In this document: positions 35,655 through 43,298 of the stretch, in pieces
How positions within the stretch are numbered: the stretch's first letter is position 1
Layout: each line of letters opens with the position of its first letter
Source: Bordetella genomosp. 9
GTDB taxonomy: Bacteria; Pseudomonadota; Gammaproteobacteria; Burkholderiales; Burkholderiaceae_B
Length of the DNA stretch: 64,000 nt
Reading direction: 5' to 3'
Assembly (NCBI RefSeq): GCF_002261425.1
Contig: NZ_NEVJ01000003.1
Location: 3,286,001 to 3,350,000, forward strand
Translations under genes and position numbers: made by a program
Notes under the pieces: generated by a model
The model's database searches: none
Told to the model about the DNA's origin: nothing
Seen by the model: the letters and a program-made list of their open reading frames with translations, nothing else

Positions 35655-36629
35655 ATGTTGCGATTCCTTATCGGCTGTGTCGCTGCCCTGATGCTGGCCG
35701 CGCCCGCCGCCGCCGCCGACGGCTTCCCTTCCCGGCCCATCGTCATGCTGGTGGCCGTGGCGCCCGGCGGCACGCTGGACACGCTGGCGCGCCAGATCGC
35801 CAGCGGGCTGACCACCGAACTGGGCCAATCCGTCGTGGTGGAGAACACCACCGGCGCCGGCGGCCTGATCGGCTACCAGCGCCTGATGAAATCGGAGCCC
35901 GACGGCTACACCCTGATGTTCAGCAATATGTCGCTGGCCATCATTCCCCTGCTCTATCCCACTTCCCACGTGGATCCGGTGCGTGACCTGAGTCCCATAG
36001 GCGCAGTGGGCACCGTGCCCATGGTGCTGTCCGTCAGCAACCGCAGCGGACTGACCAGCCTGCCCGAGATGCTCAAGCGCATGCGATCCGGTGGCCCCAA
36101 GCTGAACTTCGGCTCCGGCGGCCCCGGCACCACGGCGCATCTTGCGGAGGGCCTGTTCCTGCATATCTCCAAAACGCAGGGCGAGCTGATCCAGTATCGC
36201 GGCTCCGGCCCCGCCATTGCCGATCTGATGGCCGGCACCATCGACGCCGTGATCGACCAGACCGTCACCATGATGCCGCTGCACAAGGACAAGCGCATCC
36301 GCGCCATTGCCGTGTCCGCGCCGCAGCGCCTGCCGCAGATGCCCGACGTGCCGACATTCGCCGAAGGCGGCCTGCCGGCCTTCGACCTGGCGATCTGGAA
36401 CGGCGTGGTGGCGCCGAAGAACACCCCCAAGCCGGTGGTCGACAAACTCGCGGCCGCGCTGTCGAAAGTGATAGACAGCCCGCAGTACAAGGATCGCATC
36501 GACCAGCTGGCCGCCAGCATTCCCACCCAGGCCCAACGCGGCCCGGCGCCCATGGCCGCGCTACTGGCCAAGGACGTCAAGGAAGTGGCGTCGCTGGCCA
36601 AACAGATCGGCCTGACGCCGCAGCAGTGA
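35655..36629 (+). CDS. Bug/TctC family receptor (2)
   Basis: A 324-residue periplasmic receptor with an N-terminal signal (MLRFLIGCVAALMLAAPAAA, cut before DGFPS). Hallmarks: SRPIVMLVAVAPGGTLDTLA, VENTTGAGGLIG, SEPDGYTLMF, and MPDVPTFAEGGLPAF. The AGGAG before the ATG is in the same leader sequence (AACATCCAGGAG) found before Bug gene 1. It precedes a 3-hydroxyisobutyrate-dehydrogenase-like gene by 55 bases. Substrate unknown. Confidence 0.93.
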   Translation: MLRFLIGCVAALMLAAPAAAADGFPSRPIVMLVAVAPGGTLDTLARQIASGLTTELGQSVVVENTTGAGGLIGYQRLMKSEPDGYTLMFSNMSLAIIPLLYPTSHVDPVRDLSPIGAVGTVPMVLSVSNRSGLTSLPEMLKRMRSGGPKLNFGSGGPGTTAHLAEGLFLHISKTQGELIQYRGSGPAIADLMAGTIDAVIDQTVTMMPLHKDKRIRAIAVSAPQRLPQMPDVPTFAEGGLPAFDLAIWNGVVAPKNTPKPVVDKLAAALSKVIDSPQYKDRIDQLAASIPTQAQRGPAPMAALLAKDVKEVASLAKQIGLTPQQ

Positions 36630-36684
36630 GCCGCGGATCTGCGCCGGCCACTCATCGTGATCCATCTTCCCTGAAGGAGCGAAC

Positions 36685-37596
36685 ATGCAATCGGAGACTT
36701 ACGGATTCATCGGCCTGGGCAATATGGGCGGCCCCATGGCCGGACGCCTGCTCGACGCGGGCTACGGCCTGGCGGTGTACGACACGGTCGCCGCGGCCGT
36801 GCAAAGCCTGGCCGGCAAGGGGGCGGCCGCCTGCACCGGCGGCCGTGAGGTCGCCGACAAGGCCGAAACGATATTCCTGAGCCTGCCCACGCCGGAAATC
36901 GTGCAGCGCGTCGCCACGGATCCCGATGGCCTGATCGCGGGCAGCCGGGTCAAGCGCGTGGTGGACCTGTCCACCATCGGCCCGCGCGCGGCCAGGGAGA
37001 TCAGCGCCGCGCTCGCCAAGCGCGGCATCCTGTACGTGGACGCGCCCGTCAGCGGCGGCGTCGGCGGCGCGCGCAACGGCACGCTGGCGATCATGGCGGC
37101 CTGCCCGCGCGACGCCTACGACGCGCTGGTTCCCGTGCTCAAGCATTTCGGCCCGACGTTCTACATGGGCGATAAAGCCGGCATGGGCCAGAGCATGAAG
37201 CTGGCCAACAACCTGATGTCGGCGGCGGCCGTCGCCATCACGTCCGAAGCCATGGCCATGGGCGTCAAGGCGGGCCTGGATGCCAAGACCATGCTGGACG
37301 TCATCAATTCCGGCTCGGGCCGCAACACCGCCAGCCAGGACAAGTTCCCACGCGCGGTGCTGACGGGTACCTTCGACATCGGTTTCGCCGCCAGGCTCGC
37401 CTACAAGGACGTGCGCCTGTGCGTGGACGAAGCCGAGGCCATCGGCGTACCCATGGTCGTCGGATCGGCGGTGCGCGAAATGCTGGTCCTGGCGCAAGCC
37501 ATGTGCGGCGAGAACGCTGACTACACGCACGTCGCCAAGGCGGTGGAAACGATCGCCGGCGTGGAGATCCGGCAACGGGAAAGCAAGTCGTCGTAG
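36685..37596 (+). CDS. NAD(P)-dependent beta-hydroxyacid dehydrogenase (3-hydroxyisobutyrate dehydrogenase family)
   Basis: A 303-residue dehydrogenase. The N-terminal Rossmann motif is FIGLGNMGGPMAGRLLDAG (glycines at 10-15), followed by VYDT; the substrate-binding DAPVSGGVGGARNGTLAIM is at about 119-137; catalytic Lys172 sits in GQSMKLANNLMSA. A strong AAGGAG precedes the ATG. It is likely co-transcribed with Bug receptor 2 and probably oxidises or reduces the imported hydroxyacid (for example tartronate semialdehyde or 3-hydroxyisobutyrate). Convergent with the following LysR gene. Confidence 0.92.
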   Translation: MQSETYGFIGLGNMGGPMAGRLLDAGYGLAVYDTVAAAVQSLAGKGAAACTGGREVADKAETIFLSLPTPEIVQRVATDPDGLIAGSRVKRVVDLSTIGPRAAREISAALAKRGILYVDAPVSGGVGGARNGTLAIMAACPRDAYDALVPVLKHFGPTFYMGDKAGMGQSMKLANNLMSAAAVAITSEAMAMGVKAGLDAKTMLDVINSGSGRNTASQDKFPRAVLTGTFDIGFAARLAYKDVRLCVDEAEAIGVPMVVGSAVREMLVLAQAMCGENADYTHVAKAVETIAGVEIRQRESKSS

Positions 37597-37624
37597 CGGT
37601 GGCGGGCGTCCCCGGCCCCATGCA

Positions 37625-38566
37625 TCAGGAAAACACCGCCGGGTCCGGCGCCCAGCTGCCGCGGGCGATCATATCCTGGATCTGCCGCCGCAAAATCGTG
37701 CGCAGTATCCGCACCGCCTTGGTCGATGGCCGTTGCGTGGACGCGGCGATCAGCAGCGAGCGCGTGATGCCGGGCTGGGCGATGCGCCAGATGCGCATGC
37801 GGCCCTGCGCGATCTGCCGCGCGACGCAGGAATAGGACAGCACCGCATAGCCGAGCCCGCTTTCCACCAGTTGCAGCATGGCATGCATGGCGTCGACCTC
37901 CATCTCGACATTGGGCTCCAGGCCCAGCGCCGCCAGGGCTTCGTCGACCAGCACGCGCACGCCGTGGGGGCGGCCGGGCAGGATCATCGGCAGGCAGCTC
38001 AGCCGCGCCGCCTGCACCGGCCCCGCGCCCACGCCTGCCGGGTCGTCGCGCGGCCCCAGCAGGAACAACTCGTCGGTCAACAGCGATTCGGCCCGCAGCG
38101 AAGGAATATTCAGCCGCGGCGCGTCATAGAGGATCGCGATATCGGTCAGGCCATTGCCCAGCCACTCCAGCACGTGGCCGCTATAGCCTTCCATGAACTT
38201 CAGCGATATGCCCGGCACGGCGCGGCGAAAGGCCTGGATCAACGGGACGGACAACACGGCCGAGATCGACGCCGGCATGCCGATCACCACGGGTCCCTGC
38301 GGCACCGCGCCGGACGCCTTCACGGCGGTCACCGCGGTGCGCGTGCTTTCGACGATGCCGCGCGCGTATTGCGCGAGCAGCACGCCGGCCTCCGTCAGCA
38401 GGACGCCTCGGCCCGTGCGATGGAACAGCGCGACACCCAGTTCTTCTTCCAGTGCCTTGACGCGCCGGCTCAGGATGGGCTGGCTGATGGACAGGCGCAT
38501 CGCCGCCCGCGAATAGGCGCCCGCGTCGGCGATGCCGATGAAGGTTTCCAGCTGTCGTAGTTCCAT
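37625..38566 (-). CDS. LysR family transcriptional regulator
   Basis: A 313-residue LysR protein: winged helix at residues 1-62 (LETFIGIADAGAYSRAAMRL, SISQPILSRRVKALEEELG), effector domain from about 90. It is the third gene of a leftward set (decarboxylase-like, cupin, LysR) with a 43-base gap from the cupin, and is convergent with the dehydrogenase gene. It could control either the Bug2 operon or its own. Confidence 0.92.
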   Translation of the reverse strand: MELRQLETFIGIADAGAYSRAAMRLSISQPILSRRVKALEEELGVALFHRTGRGVLLTEAGVLLAQYARGIVESTRTAVTAVKASGAVPQGPVVIGMPASISAVLSVPLIQAFRRAVPGISLKFMEGYSGHVLEWLGNGLTDIAILYDAPRLNIPSLRAESLLTDELFLLGPRDDPAGVGAGPVQAARLSCLPMILPGRPHGVRVLVDEALAALGLEPNVEMEVDAMHAMLQLVESGLGYAVLSYSCVARQIAQGRMRIWRIAQPGITRSLLIAASTQRPSTKAVRILRTILRRQIQDMIARGSWAPDPAVFS

Positions 38567-38609
38567 CGCGCTTTCCGCCCTGATGGAAAATGCCGGCAGC
38601 CGCGCCGTG

Positions 38610-39005
38610 TCAGGCGGCGGCGCGCTGCGTGGGATACTGCGTGTCGGTCACCGCATCCTGCCAATCGGCCTTGCCCAGCGACGTCGCCATATGGACCATG
38701 TAGGTATCGGCCGCCGCGCCATGCCAGTGCCGCTCGTTGGGGCCGATCCACACCACGTCGCCCTGGCGGATCATCTGCGGCTCCTGGCCGTCCAGACAGA
38801 TCCAGCCGCAGCCGGCCGTGACGTGCAGCACCTGGCCGTACTCGTGCGTATGCCAATGCGTGCGCGCGCCCGGCGAAAAGAACACGTTGTTGATGCCGAC
38901 GTTGTCCATGGTGGGCATGACGGGATCCGCCCACACCACGCCCGTGAACGTAGGGCCGCGCTGTTCCGACGGAATGCCGTTCGCCCTGCCGTGAAATACC
39001 TTCAT
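38610..39005 (-). CDS. Cupin domain protein
   Basis: A 131-residue single-domain cupin. Motif 1 is ARTHWHTHEYGQVLHVTAG with the metal-binding His and Glu residues, motif 2 is IRQGDVVWIGPNERHWHGA. AGGAGG precedes the ATG at ideal spacing. Small cupins of this type often sit beside carboxymuconolactone-decarboxylase-like proteins, as here. It may be a metal-dependent isomerase or lyase, or a quercetinase-like dioxygenase; the substrate is not visible. Confidence 0.88.
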   Translation of the reverse strand: MKVFHGRANGIPSEQRGPTFTGVVWADPVMPTMDNVGINNVFFSPGARTHWHTHEYGQVLHVTAGCGWICLDGQEPQMIRQGDVVWIGPNERHWHGAAADTYMVHMATSLGKADWQDAVTDTQYPTQRAAA

Positions 39006-39101
39006 TGCTGCCTCCTGTGGGATAGCCGGATGATCGAGCAGCTCGACCGCGAACGTGGACGTGAGCTGCCGAAGCTGCGGTAAACGCCGACGCCGCGCCG
39101 C

Positions 39102-39497
39102 TCAGCCGCGCGCCGCTTCGGCTTCGTAGGCGGCGATGGCTTCGCTGGCGACGCGGAAGGCCGCCAGCGCCAGCGGCACGCCGCAATAGATCGCCGCCTG
39201 CAGCAGCACGGCGCGTATTTCCTCGCGCGTGCAGCCGTTGCGCAGCGCGCCCTTCACGTGCGATGCAAGCTCGTGGTGCTGGCTCATCGCCGTGAGCATC
39301 GCCAGGTTGACCAGGCTGCGGGTCTTGAACGGCAGCGTGTCGTCGCCCCAGATCTCGCCCCAGCAGTATTCCGTCACCAGCTTCTGCATGGGGCGGTTGA
39401 AATCGTCGGCCGCGTTCCAGGATTTCTCCACGTGGGCGGCACCCAGCACGGTCTTGCGATTCTGGAAGCCTTTCTGAAAGAGCTCGTCGTTTGCCAT
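39102..39497 (-). CDS. Carboxymuconolactone decarboxylase family protein
   Basis: A 131-residue all-alpha protein of the CMD/AhpD-like superfamily. The run YCWGEIWGDDTLPFKTRSLV and the block HVKGALRNGCTREEIRAVLLQ match 4-carboxymuconolactone decarboxylase (PcaC). The CxxC redox pair of AhpD is absent, so a decarboxylase or lactonase role fits better than peroxidase activity. No other pca genes adjoin. AGGAA precedes the ATG. It is the first gene of the leftward set and is divergent from Bug gene 3. Confidence 0.87.
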   Translation of the reverse strand: MANDELFQKGFQNRKTVLGAAHVEKSWNAADDFNRPMQKLVTEYCWGEIWGDDTLPFKTRSLVNLAMLTAMSQHHELASHVKGALRNGCTREEIRAVLLQAAIYCGVPLALAAFRVASEAIAAYEAEAARG

Positions 39498-39581
39498 CGT
39501 GATTCCTTTTATCGGCGCGGCCTGCGCCCGCGGCTGCCGCATGCCGCGTGCGGCAACGAAAGCCACGCGCGTCGCGTTCGA

Positions 39582-39691
39582 TCATACAATCCTGCAATCA
39601 TATAGTAAATGCCGAATCCGCCGGCTACTGCCGCCGGCTAGGGTTATCACTAGCCGGCCCACTGCTAAACCGATGATACAGTCATACAATC
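39582..39691. promoter_or_regulatory. Repeated TCATACAATC sites between divergent operons
   Basis: TCATACAATC occurs at 39582-39591 and again at 39682-39691, exactly 100 bases apart, in an AT-rich island inside the otherwise GC-rich 329-base gap 39498-39826. Related words (GCAATCATATAG at 39594, TGATACAGTC at 39674) surround them. This pattern suits cooperative binding of the GntR or LysR regulators encoded nearby. No ORF is credible in the gap. Confidence 0.5.
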
Positions 39692-39792
39692 ATAAGAACT
39701 AACAGACAACGCGACGGCTGACGCCAGCAGTCCCGGCACGCCGCGGCCACCATCACGCAACCCGCAGGAGGAGGAGGCCCCACGGCCCGCCA

Positions 39793-39820
39793 CGCCCGTG
39801 GCAGTGCAGCGCCACGGGCG
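39793..39820 (+). promoter_or_regulatory. 10-bp hairpin between a Shine-Dalgarno-like run and Bug gene 3
   Basis: CGCCCGTGGC / GCCACGGGCG (39793-39802, 39811-39820) with an 8-base loop. A strong AGGAGGAGGAGG (about 39766-39777) lies just 5' of it, too far from the ATG at 39827 or 39851 unless the hairpin folds. In the folded state the two would be brought close, so it could control translation. Inference from layout only. Confidence 0.4.
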
Positions 39821-39850
39821 CTAGGCATGCGCCGCCAGCCCGCGATCGCC

Positions 39851-40816
39851 ATGAAGAAATCTGTTGTCTTGCCCTTCGCAGCACTGCTGTACGCCCTGCT
39901 GTCCGCCACGCCGACCCGGGCCGATTACCCCGACCGTCCCTTGCGCATGATCGTGCCGTTCGGGGCGGGCGGCGGCGTCGATGCGCTGGCGCGACCGCTG
40001 GCCCGGGAGTTGAGCCAGATACTGGGGCAGAGCGTCATCGTCGAGAACAAACCCAGCACTAACGGCCAGATCGGCATGGCCGAAGTCGCGCGGGCCGCCC
40101 CCGACGGCTACACGGTCGTGATGAGTTCGGCCGCCTACGCCATCACCCCGGCGTTCTACCAGGACCTGCCCTACGACATCCGCAAGGACTACGCGCCGGT
40201 GACCATACTGGCGTCCAATCCGCTGGTGCTGGTGGCATCCACGCATTTCAAGGCATCCACCGTGCAGGACATGATCGCCATGGCACGCGCCAAGTCCGGC
40301 TCGGTGAACTTTGCCGCGCCAGGCAACAGCGGCATCCACTTCCTGGCCGGCGAGTTGATGGGCAGCGTGGCCGCCGTCAAATGGACCAGCGTCCCGTACA
40401 AGGGAGCCGGGCCCGCCTTTCCTGACCTGATCAGCGGCCAGGTCGACGTCATGTTCGACAATCCCGCGTCGTCGCTGCCCTTCGTGCAGTCGGGCCGCCT
40501 GAAACTGATCGCGACCACCGGCCAGCAGCGGCTCGCGGCGGCAGGCAACGCGCCCACCGTCGCCGAAACGCTGCCGGGCTTCGACGCCGCCAATTGGTTC
40601 GTGCTGGCTGCGCCCGCCGGCACCCCGCCCGACCGCATCCAGAAGCTGTACGACGCCAGCACGCGCGCGATGCGCCAACCCGCCCTGGTCGAGTTCATGG
40701 ATCGCAACGGCATCGGCGCCATCCTCAGCACGCCCGCGGAAGCCGCCGGCTATATCCAGGCCGAGGCCGACAAATGGAGCGGTGTCGTGCGCGACAACCG
40801 GCTGGCCGTCCAATAA
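39851..40816 (+). CDS. Bug/TctC family receptor (3)
   Basis: About 321 residues with signal peptide MKKSVVLPFAALLYALLSAT cut before DYPDRP. Hallmarks: RPLRMIVPFGAGGGVDALAR, VENKPSTNGQIG, AAPDGYTVVM. The ATG at 39851 gives a canonical signal peptide; an in-frame ATG at 39827 would prepend MRRQPAIA. Neither has a close ribosome-binding site. It is followed 13 bases later by an aldehyde dehydrogenase gene with which it probably forms an operon. No permease partners. Confidence 0.92.
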   Translation: MKKSVVLPFAALLYALLSATPTRADYPDRPLRMIVPFGAGGGVDALARPLARELSQILGQSVIVENKPSTNGQIGMAEVARAAPDGYTVVMSSAAYAITPAFYQDLPYDIRKDYAPVTILASNPLVLVASTHFKASTVQDMIAMARAKSGSVNFAAPGNSGIHFLAGELMGSVAAVKWTSVPYKGAGPAFPDLISGQVDVMFDNPASSLPFVQSGRLKLIATTGQQRLAAAGNAPTVAETLPGFDAANWFVLAAPAGTPPDRIQKLYDASTRAMRQPALVEFMDRNGIGAILSTPAEAAGYIQAEADKWSGVVRDNRLAVQ

Positions 40817-40829
40817 TCAAGGAGCCGAC

Positions 40830-42308
40830 ATGCAGGATCTGCAAATGCTTTGCGACGGCCGCTGGGTGAATGCCCAGAACGGCGACTGGCTGGAGACCTT
40901 CAATCCCTATACGGGCGAAGCCTGGGCGCGGGTGCCGCGCGCGGGCGTGGAAGACGTCGACCGCGCCGTGCGGGCGGCAAGGCGTGCCTACGTCGACCCG
41001 GCCTGGCGCAACCTGACGCCCACCGCGCGCGGCGCCCTGCTGCGCCGCCTGGGCGACCTGGTGGCGCGCGACGCCGACGAACTGGCCGCGCTCGAAACCC
41101 GCGACAACGGCAAACTGATCTCCGAAATGCGCGCCCAGATGCGCTATATGCCGCAGTGGTACTACTACTTCGGCGGCCTGGCCGACAAGGTGGAAGGCCG
41201 CGTCATTCCCATCGACAAGCCCGACTGCTTCAACTTCACCTGGGACGAGCCGCTGGGCGTGGTCGCCGCCATCACGCCATGGAATTCGCCGCTGCTGTTG
41301 GCGACCTGGAAGCTGGCGCCCGCGCTGGCGGCCGGCAATACCGTAGTCTGGAAGCCGTCCGAACACTCCACCGCATCGGCGCTGGCCTTCGGCCGCCTGT
41401 TCGAGGAAGCCGGCTTTCCACCGGGCGTGGTCAATATCGTCAGCGGCCTGGGCAGCGACATCGGTGAGGCCCTGGTCACCCACCCCGACGTCGCCAAGGT
41501 GGCTTTCACCGGCGGAGACCAGACCGGGCAGCACGTGTACGAAATGGCCGCGCGCGGCATCAAGCCCGTCACGCTGGAGCTGGGCGGCAAGTCCGCCAAC
41601 ATCGTCTGCGCCGACGCCGACCTGGACAACGCCGTCAAAGGCGTGGTCTCCGGCATCTTCGCGGCCACGGGGCAGACCTGCATCGCCGGTTCGCGCGTGC
41701 TGGTGCATCGGGACATCCACGACAGCTTCGTAGACAAGCTCGTCGCCTTCGCCCGCACGGCGCGCATGGGCGATCCCGCGCTGCCCGACACCCAGATCGG
41801 CCCGGTCACCACGCAGGCGCAGCTGAAGAAAATCCTGGACTACATCGACATCGCCCGCGCCGGCGGCGCGCGCTGCGTGCTGGGCGGCACGCCGGGCAGC
41901 CGCCCCGAATGCGGCCGCGGATGGTTCGTCGAGCCCACCATCTTCTGCGACGTGCATCCCGACATGCGCATCGCGCAGGAAGAGGTGTTCGGGCCGGTGT
42001 TGTGCGTCATTCCCTTCGATGACGACGACGAGGCCGTGCGCATCGCCAACGACACCCGCTACGGCCTGGCGGCCGGGCTATGGACGCGCGACATGGGGCG
42101 CGCCCTGAACCTGTCGCGCCGCCTGGAAGCCGGCACGGTATGGGTCAACACCTACCGGGCGACCAGCTTTCTTTCGCCGTTCGGCGGCTATAAACGTTCG
42201 GGCATAGGCCGTGAAAGCGGGCTATCGGCGATCCGCGAATACCTGCAGGAAAAAAGCGTATGGATAAGCACGGGCGGGGACGTGCCCAATCCCTTCGTCA
42301 TGCGTTAG
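40830..42308 (+). CDS. Aldehyde dehydrogenase family protein
   Basis: A 492-residue NAD(P)-dependent aldehyde dehydrogenase. Catalytic Asn152 is in ITPWNSP, general-base Glu250 in VTLELGGKS, nucleophile Cys284 in GQTCIAGSR; EEVFGPVLCV and the C-terminal PFGGYKRSGIGRESG are conserved. AAGGAG precedes the ATG at 40830. It is most similar in layout to betaine/4-hydroxymuconic semialdehyde-type dehydrogenases, but substrate cannot be assigned. Context (Bug receptor, GntR, PrpD) implies oxidation of an aldehyde intermediate from a carboxylate or aromatic. Confidence 0.95.
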   Translation: MQDLQMLCDGRWVNAQNGDWLETFNPYTGEAWARVPRAGVEDVDRAVRAARRAYVDPAWRNLTPTARGALLRRLGDLVARDADELAALETRDNGKLISEMRAQMRYMPQWYYYFGGLADKVEGRVIPIDKPDCFNFTWDEPLGVVAAITPWNSPLLLATWKLAPALAAGNTVVWKPSEHSTASALAFGRLFEEAGFPPGVVNIVSGLGSDIGEALVTHPDVAKVAFTGGDQTGQHVYEMAARGIKPVTLELGGKSANIVCADADLDNAVKGVVSGIFAATGQTCIAGSRVLVHRDIHDSFVDKLVAFARTARMGDPALPDTQIGPVTTQAQLKKILDYIDIARAGGARCVLGGTPGSRPECGRGWFVEPTIFCDVHPDMRIAQEEVFGPVLCVIPFDDDDEAVRIANDTRYGLAAGLWTRDMGRALNLSRRLEAGTVWVNTYRATSFLSPFGGYKRSGIGRESGLSAIREYLQEKSVWISTGGDVPNPFVMR

Positions 42309-42432
42309 GCATCCGCGCAACATGGGGCGTTGCGACGCGGCGATCCGCCACTCTGGAACGCGGGAGCGGTGCGCCCCGGGTTAAAATGCGCCCCATTGCC
42401 GCCACGCGGCCACCCATTTGCCAAACTACCGC

Positions 42433-43158
42433 ATGAAAGCTGCCGTTGCCGCGCCCGAAGGCGATTTCAAAGTGCCGCGTGCCGCATCCGTACTGCGGCA
42501 CAGCGTTACCGAAAGCATACGCAACGCCATCCTGGTGGGGCGCTTCGCACCTGGCGAGCGACTGCCGGAACGCGAGCTCTGCGAGATGACCGGGGTCAGC
42601 CGTACCCTGGTGCGGGAAGCGCTGCGGCAGCTGGAATCGGAGGGCCTGATCCACGTGATCCCGCATCGCGGACCGGTGGTCGACAGGCTTTCGCCCGAAC
42701 AGGCCGAAGGCATCTACCAGGTGCGGGAAGAACTGGAAGGCCTGGCTTGCCAGCTCTTCGCCGAACATGCCAGCGACGCGCAACGCAAGGCGCTGCAGGA
42801 TGCCTTCCAGGCACTCAAGCGCGCGATGACGCACGGGACCGCGCTGGAAAAGCTGACGGCCAAGAACTTCTTCTACCAGCAGCTGCTGGACGGCGCCGGC
42901 AACGAGGCGCTGACCACGACGCTGCGGCTGCTGAACTCCCGCGTCATGCTGCTGCGTTCGACGTCGATGCAGGCGCCGGGACGGTCGAAGAAAAGCCTGG
43001 CCGAACTGGCGGACGTCATCGACGCCATCGCGGCGCGGGACGGCAAGGCCGCCCGGCGCGCGGGCAGCCTGCACGTGCGCAACGCGGCGAAGGTTGCCAT
43101 CGAGATCCTGCGGCAAGGGGATGAGGCGGCCGAAGAGGAATCCGCCGCCGCGACGTAA
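42433..43158 (+). CDS. GntR family regulator, FadR/FCD subfamily
   Basis: A 241-residue regulator: winged helix at about residues 20-85 (SIRNAILVGRFAPGERLPER, ELCEMTGVSRTLVREALRQL), then an all-helical FCD effector domain with the EGIYQVREELEGLACQLFAE helix. The ATG at 42433 is preferred to a TTG 15 bases upstream. A TTAAAAT hexamer region at 42381 could be its -10. It probably represses the Bug3-aldehyde dehydrogenase operon, acting at the TCATACAATC sites, and perhaps the following PrpD gene. Confidence 0.92.
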   Translation: MKAAVAAPEGDFKVPRAASVLRHSVTESIRNAILVGRFAPGERLPERELCEMTGVSRTLVREALRQLESEGLIHVIPHRGPVVDRLSPEQAEGIYQVREELEGLACQLFAEHASDAQRKALQDAFQALKRAMTHGTALEKLTAKNFFYQQLLDGAGNEALTTTLRLLNSRVMLLRSTSMQAPGRSKKSLAELADVIDAIAARDGKAARRAGSLHVRNAAKVAIEILRQGDEAAEEESAAAT

Positions 43159-43262
43159 GGCCGCCCCGGCCACCTCGCGCCAGAAACTTCAGCCATCGCG
43201 GTCAGCGATCGACGATCGCCGATCGGCGTTGACGCGCGCCGACGCGGCACATACGATATCCA

Positions 43263-43291
43263 TTATCGAAACTGCATTCCGATAAACGGAA
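43263..43291. promoter_or_regulatory. Two overlapping palindromes just upstream of MmgE/PrpD gene 2
   Basis: TTATCG / CGATAA (43263-43268 and 43280-43285, 11-base spacer) overlaps TTCCG-ATAAA-CGGAA (43277-43291). The second ends 7 bases before the ATG at 43299 and would block the ribosome-binding region or promoter when bound. A repressor operator is the simplest reading. Confidence 0.5.
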
Positions 43292-43298
43292 CACTCGT

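Noticed and set aside
39102..39497. AhpD-type alkylhydroperoxidase
   Set aside because: The CxxC redox pair is absent and the sequence follows the PcaC-like pattern.
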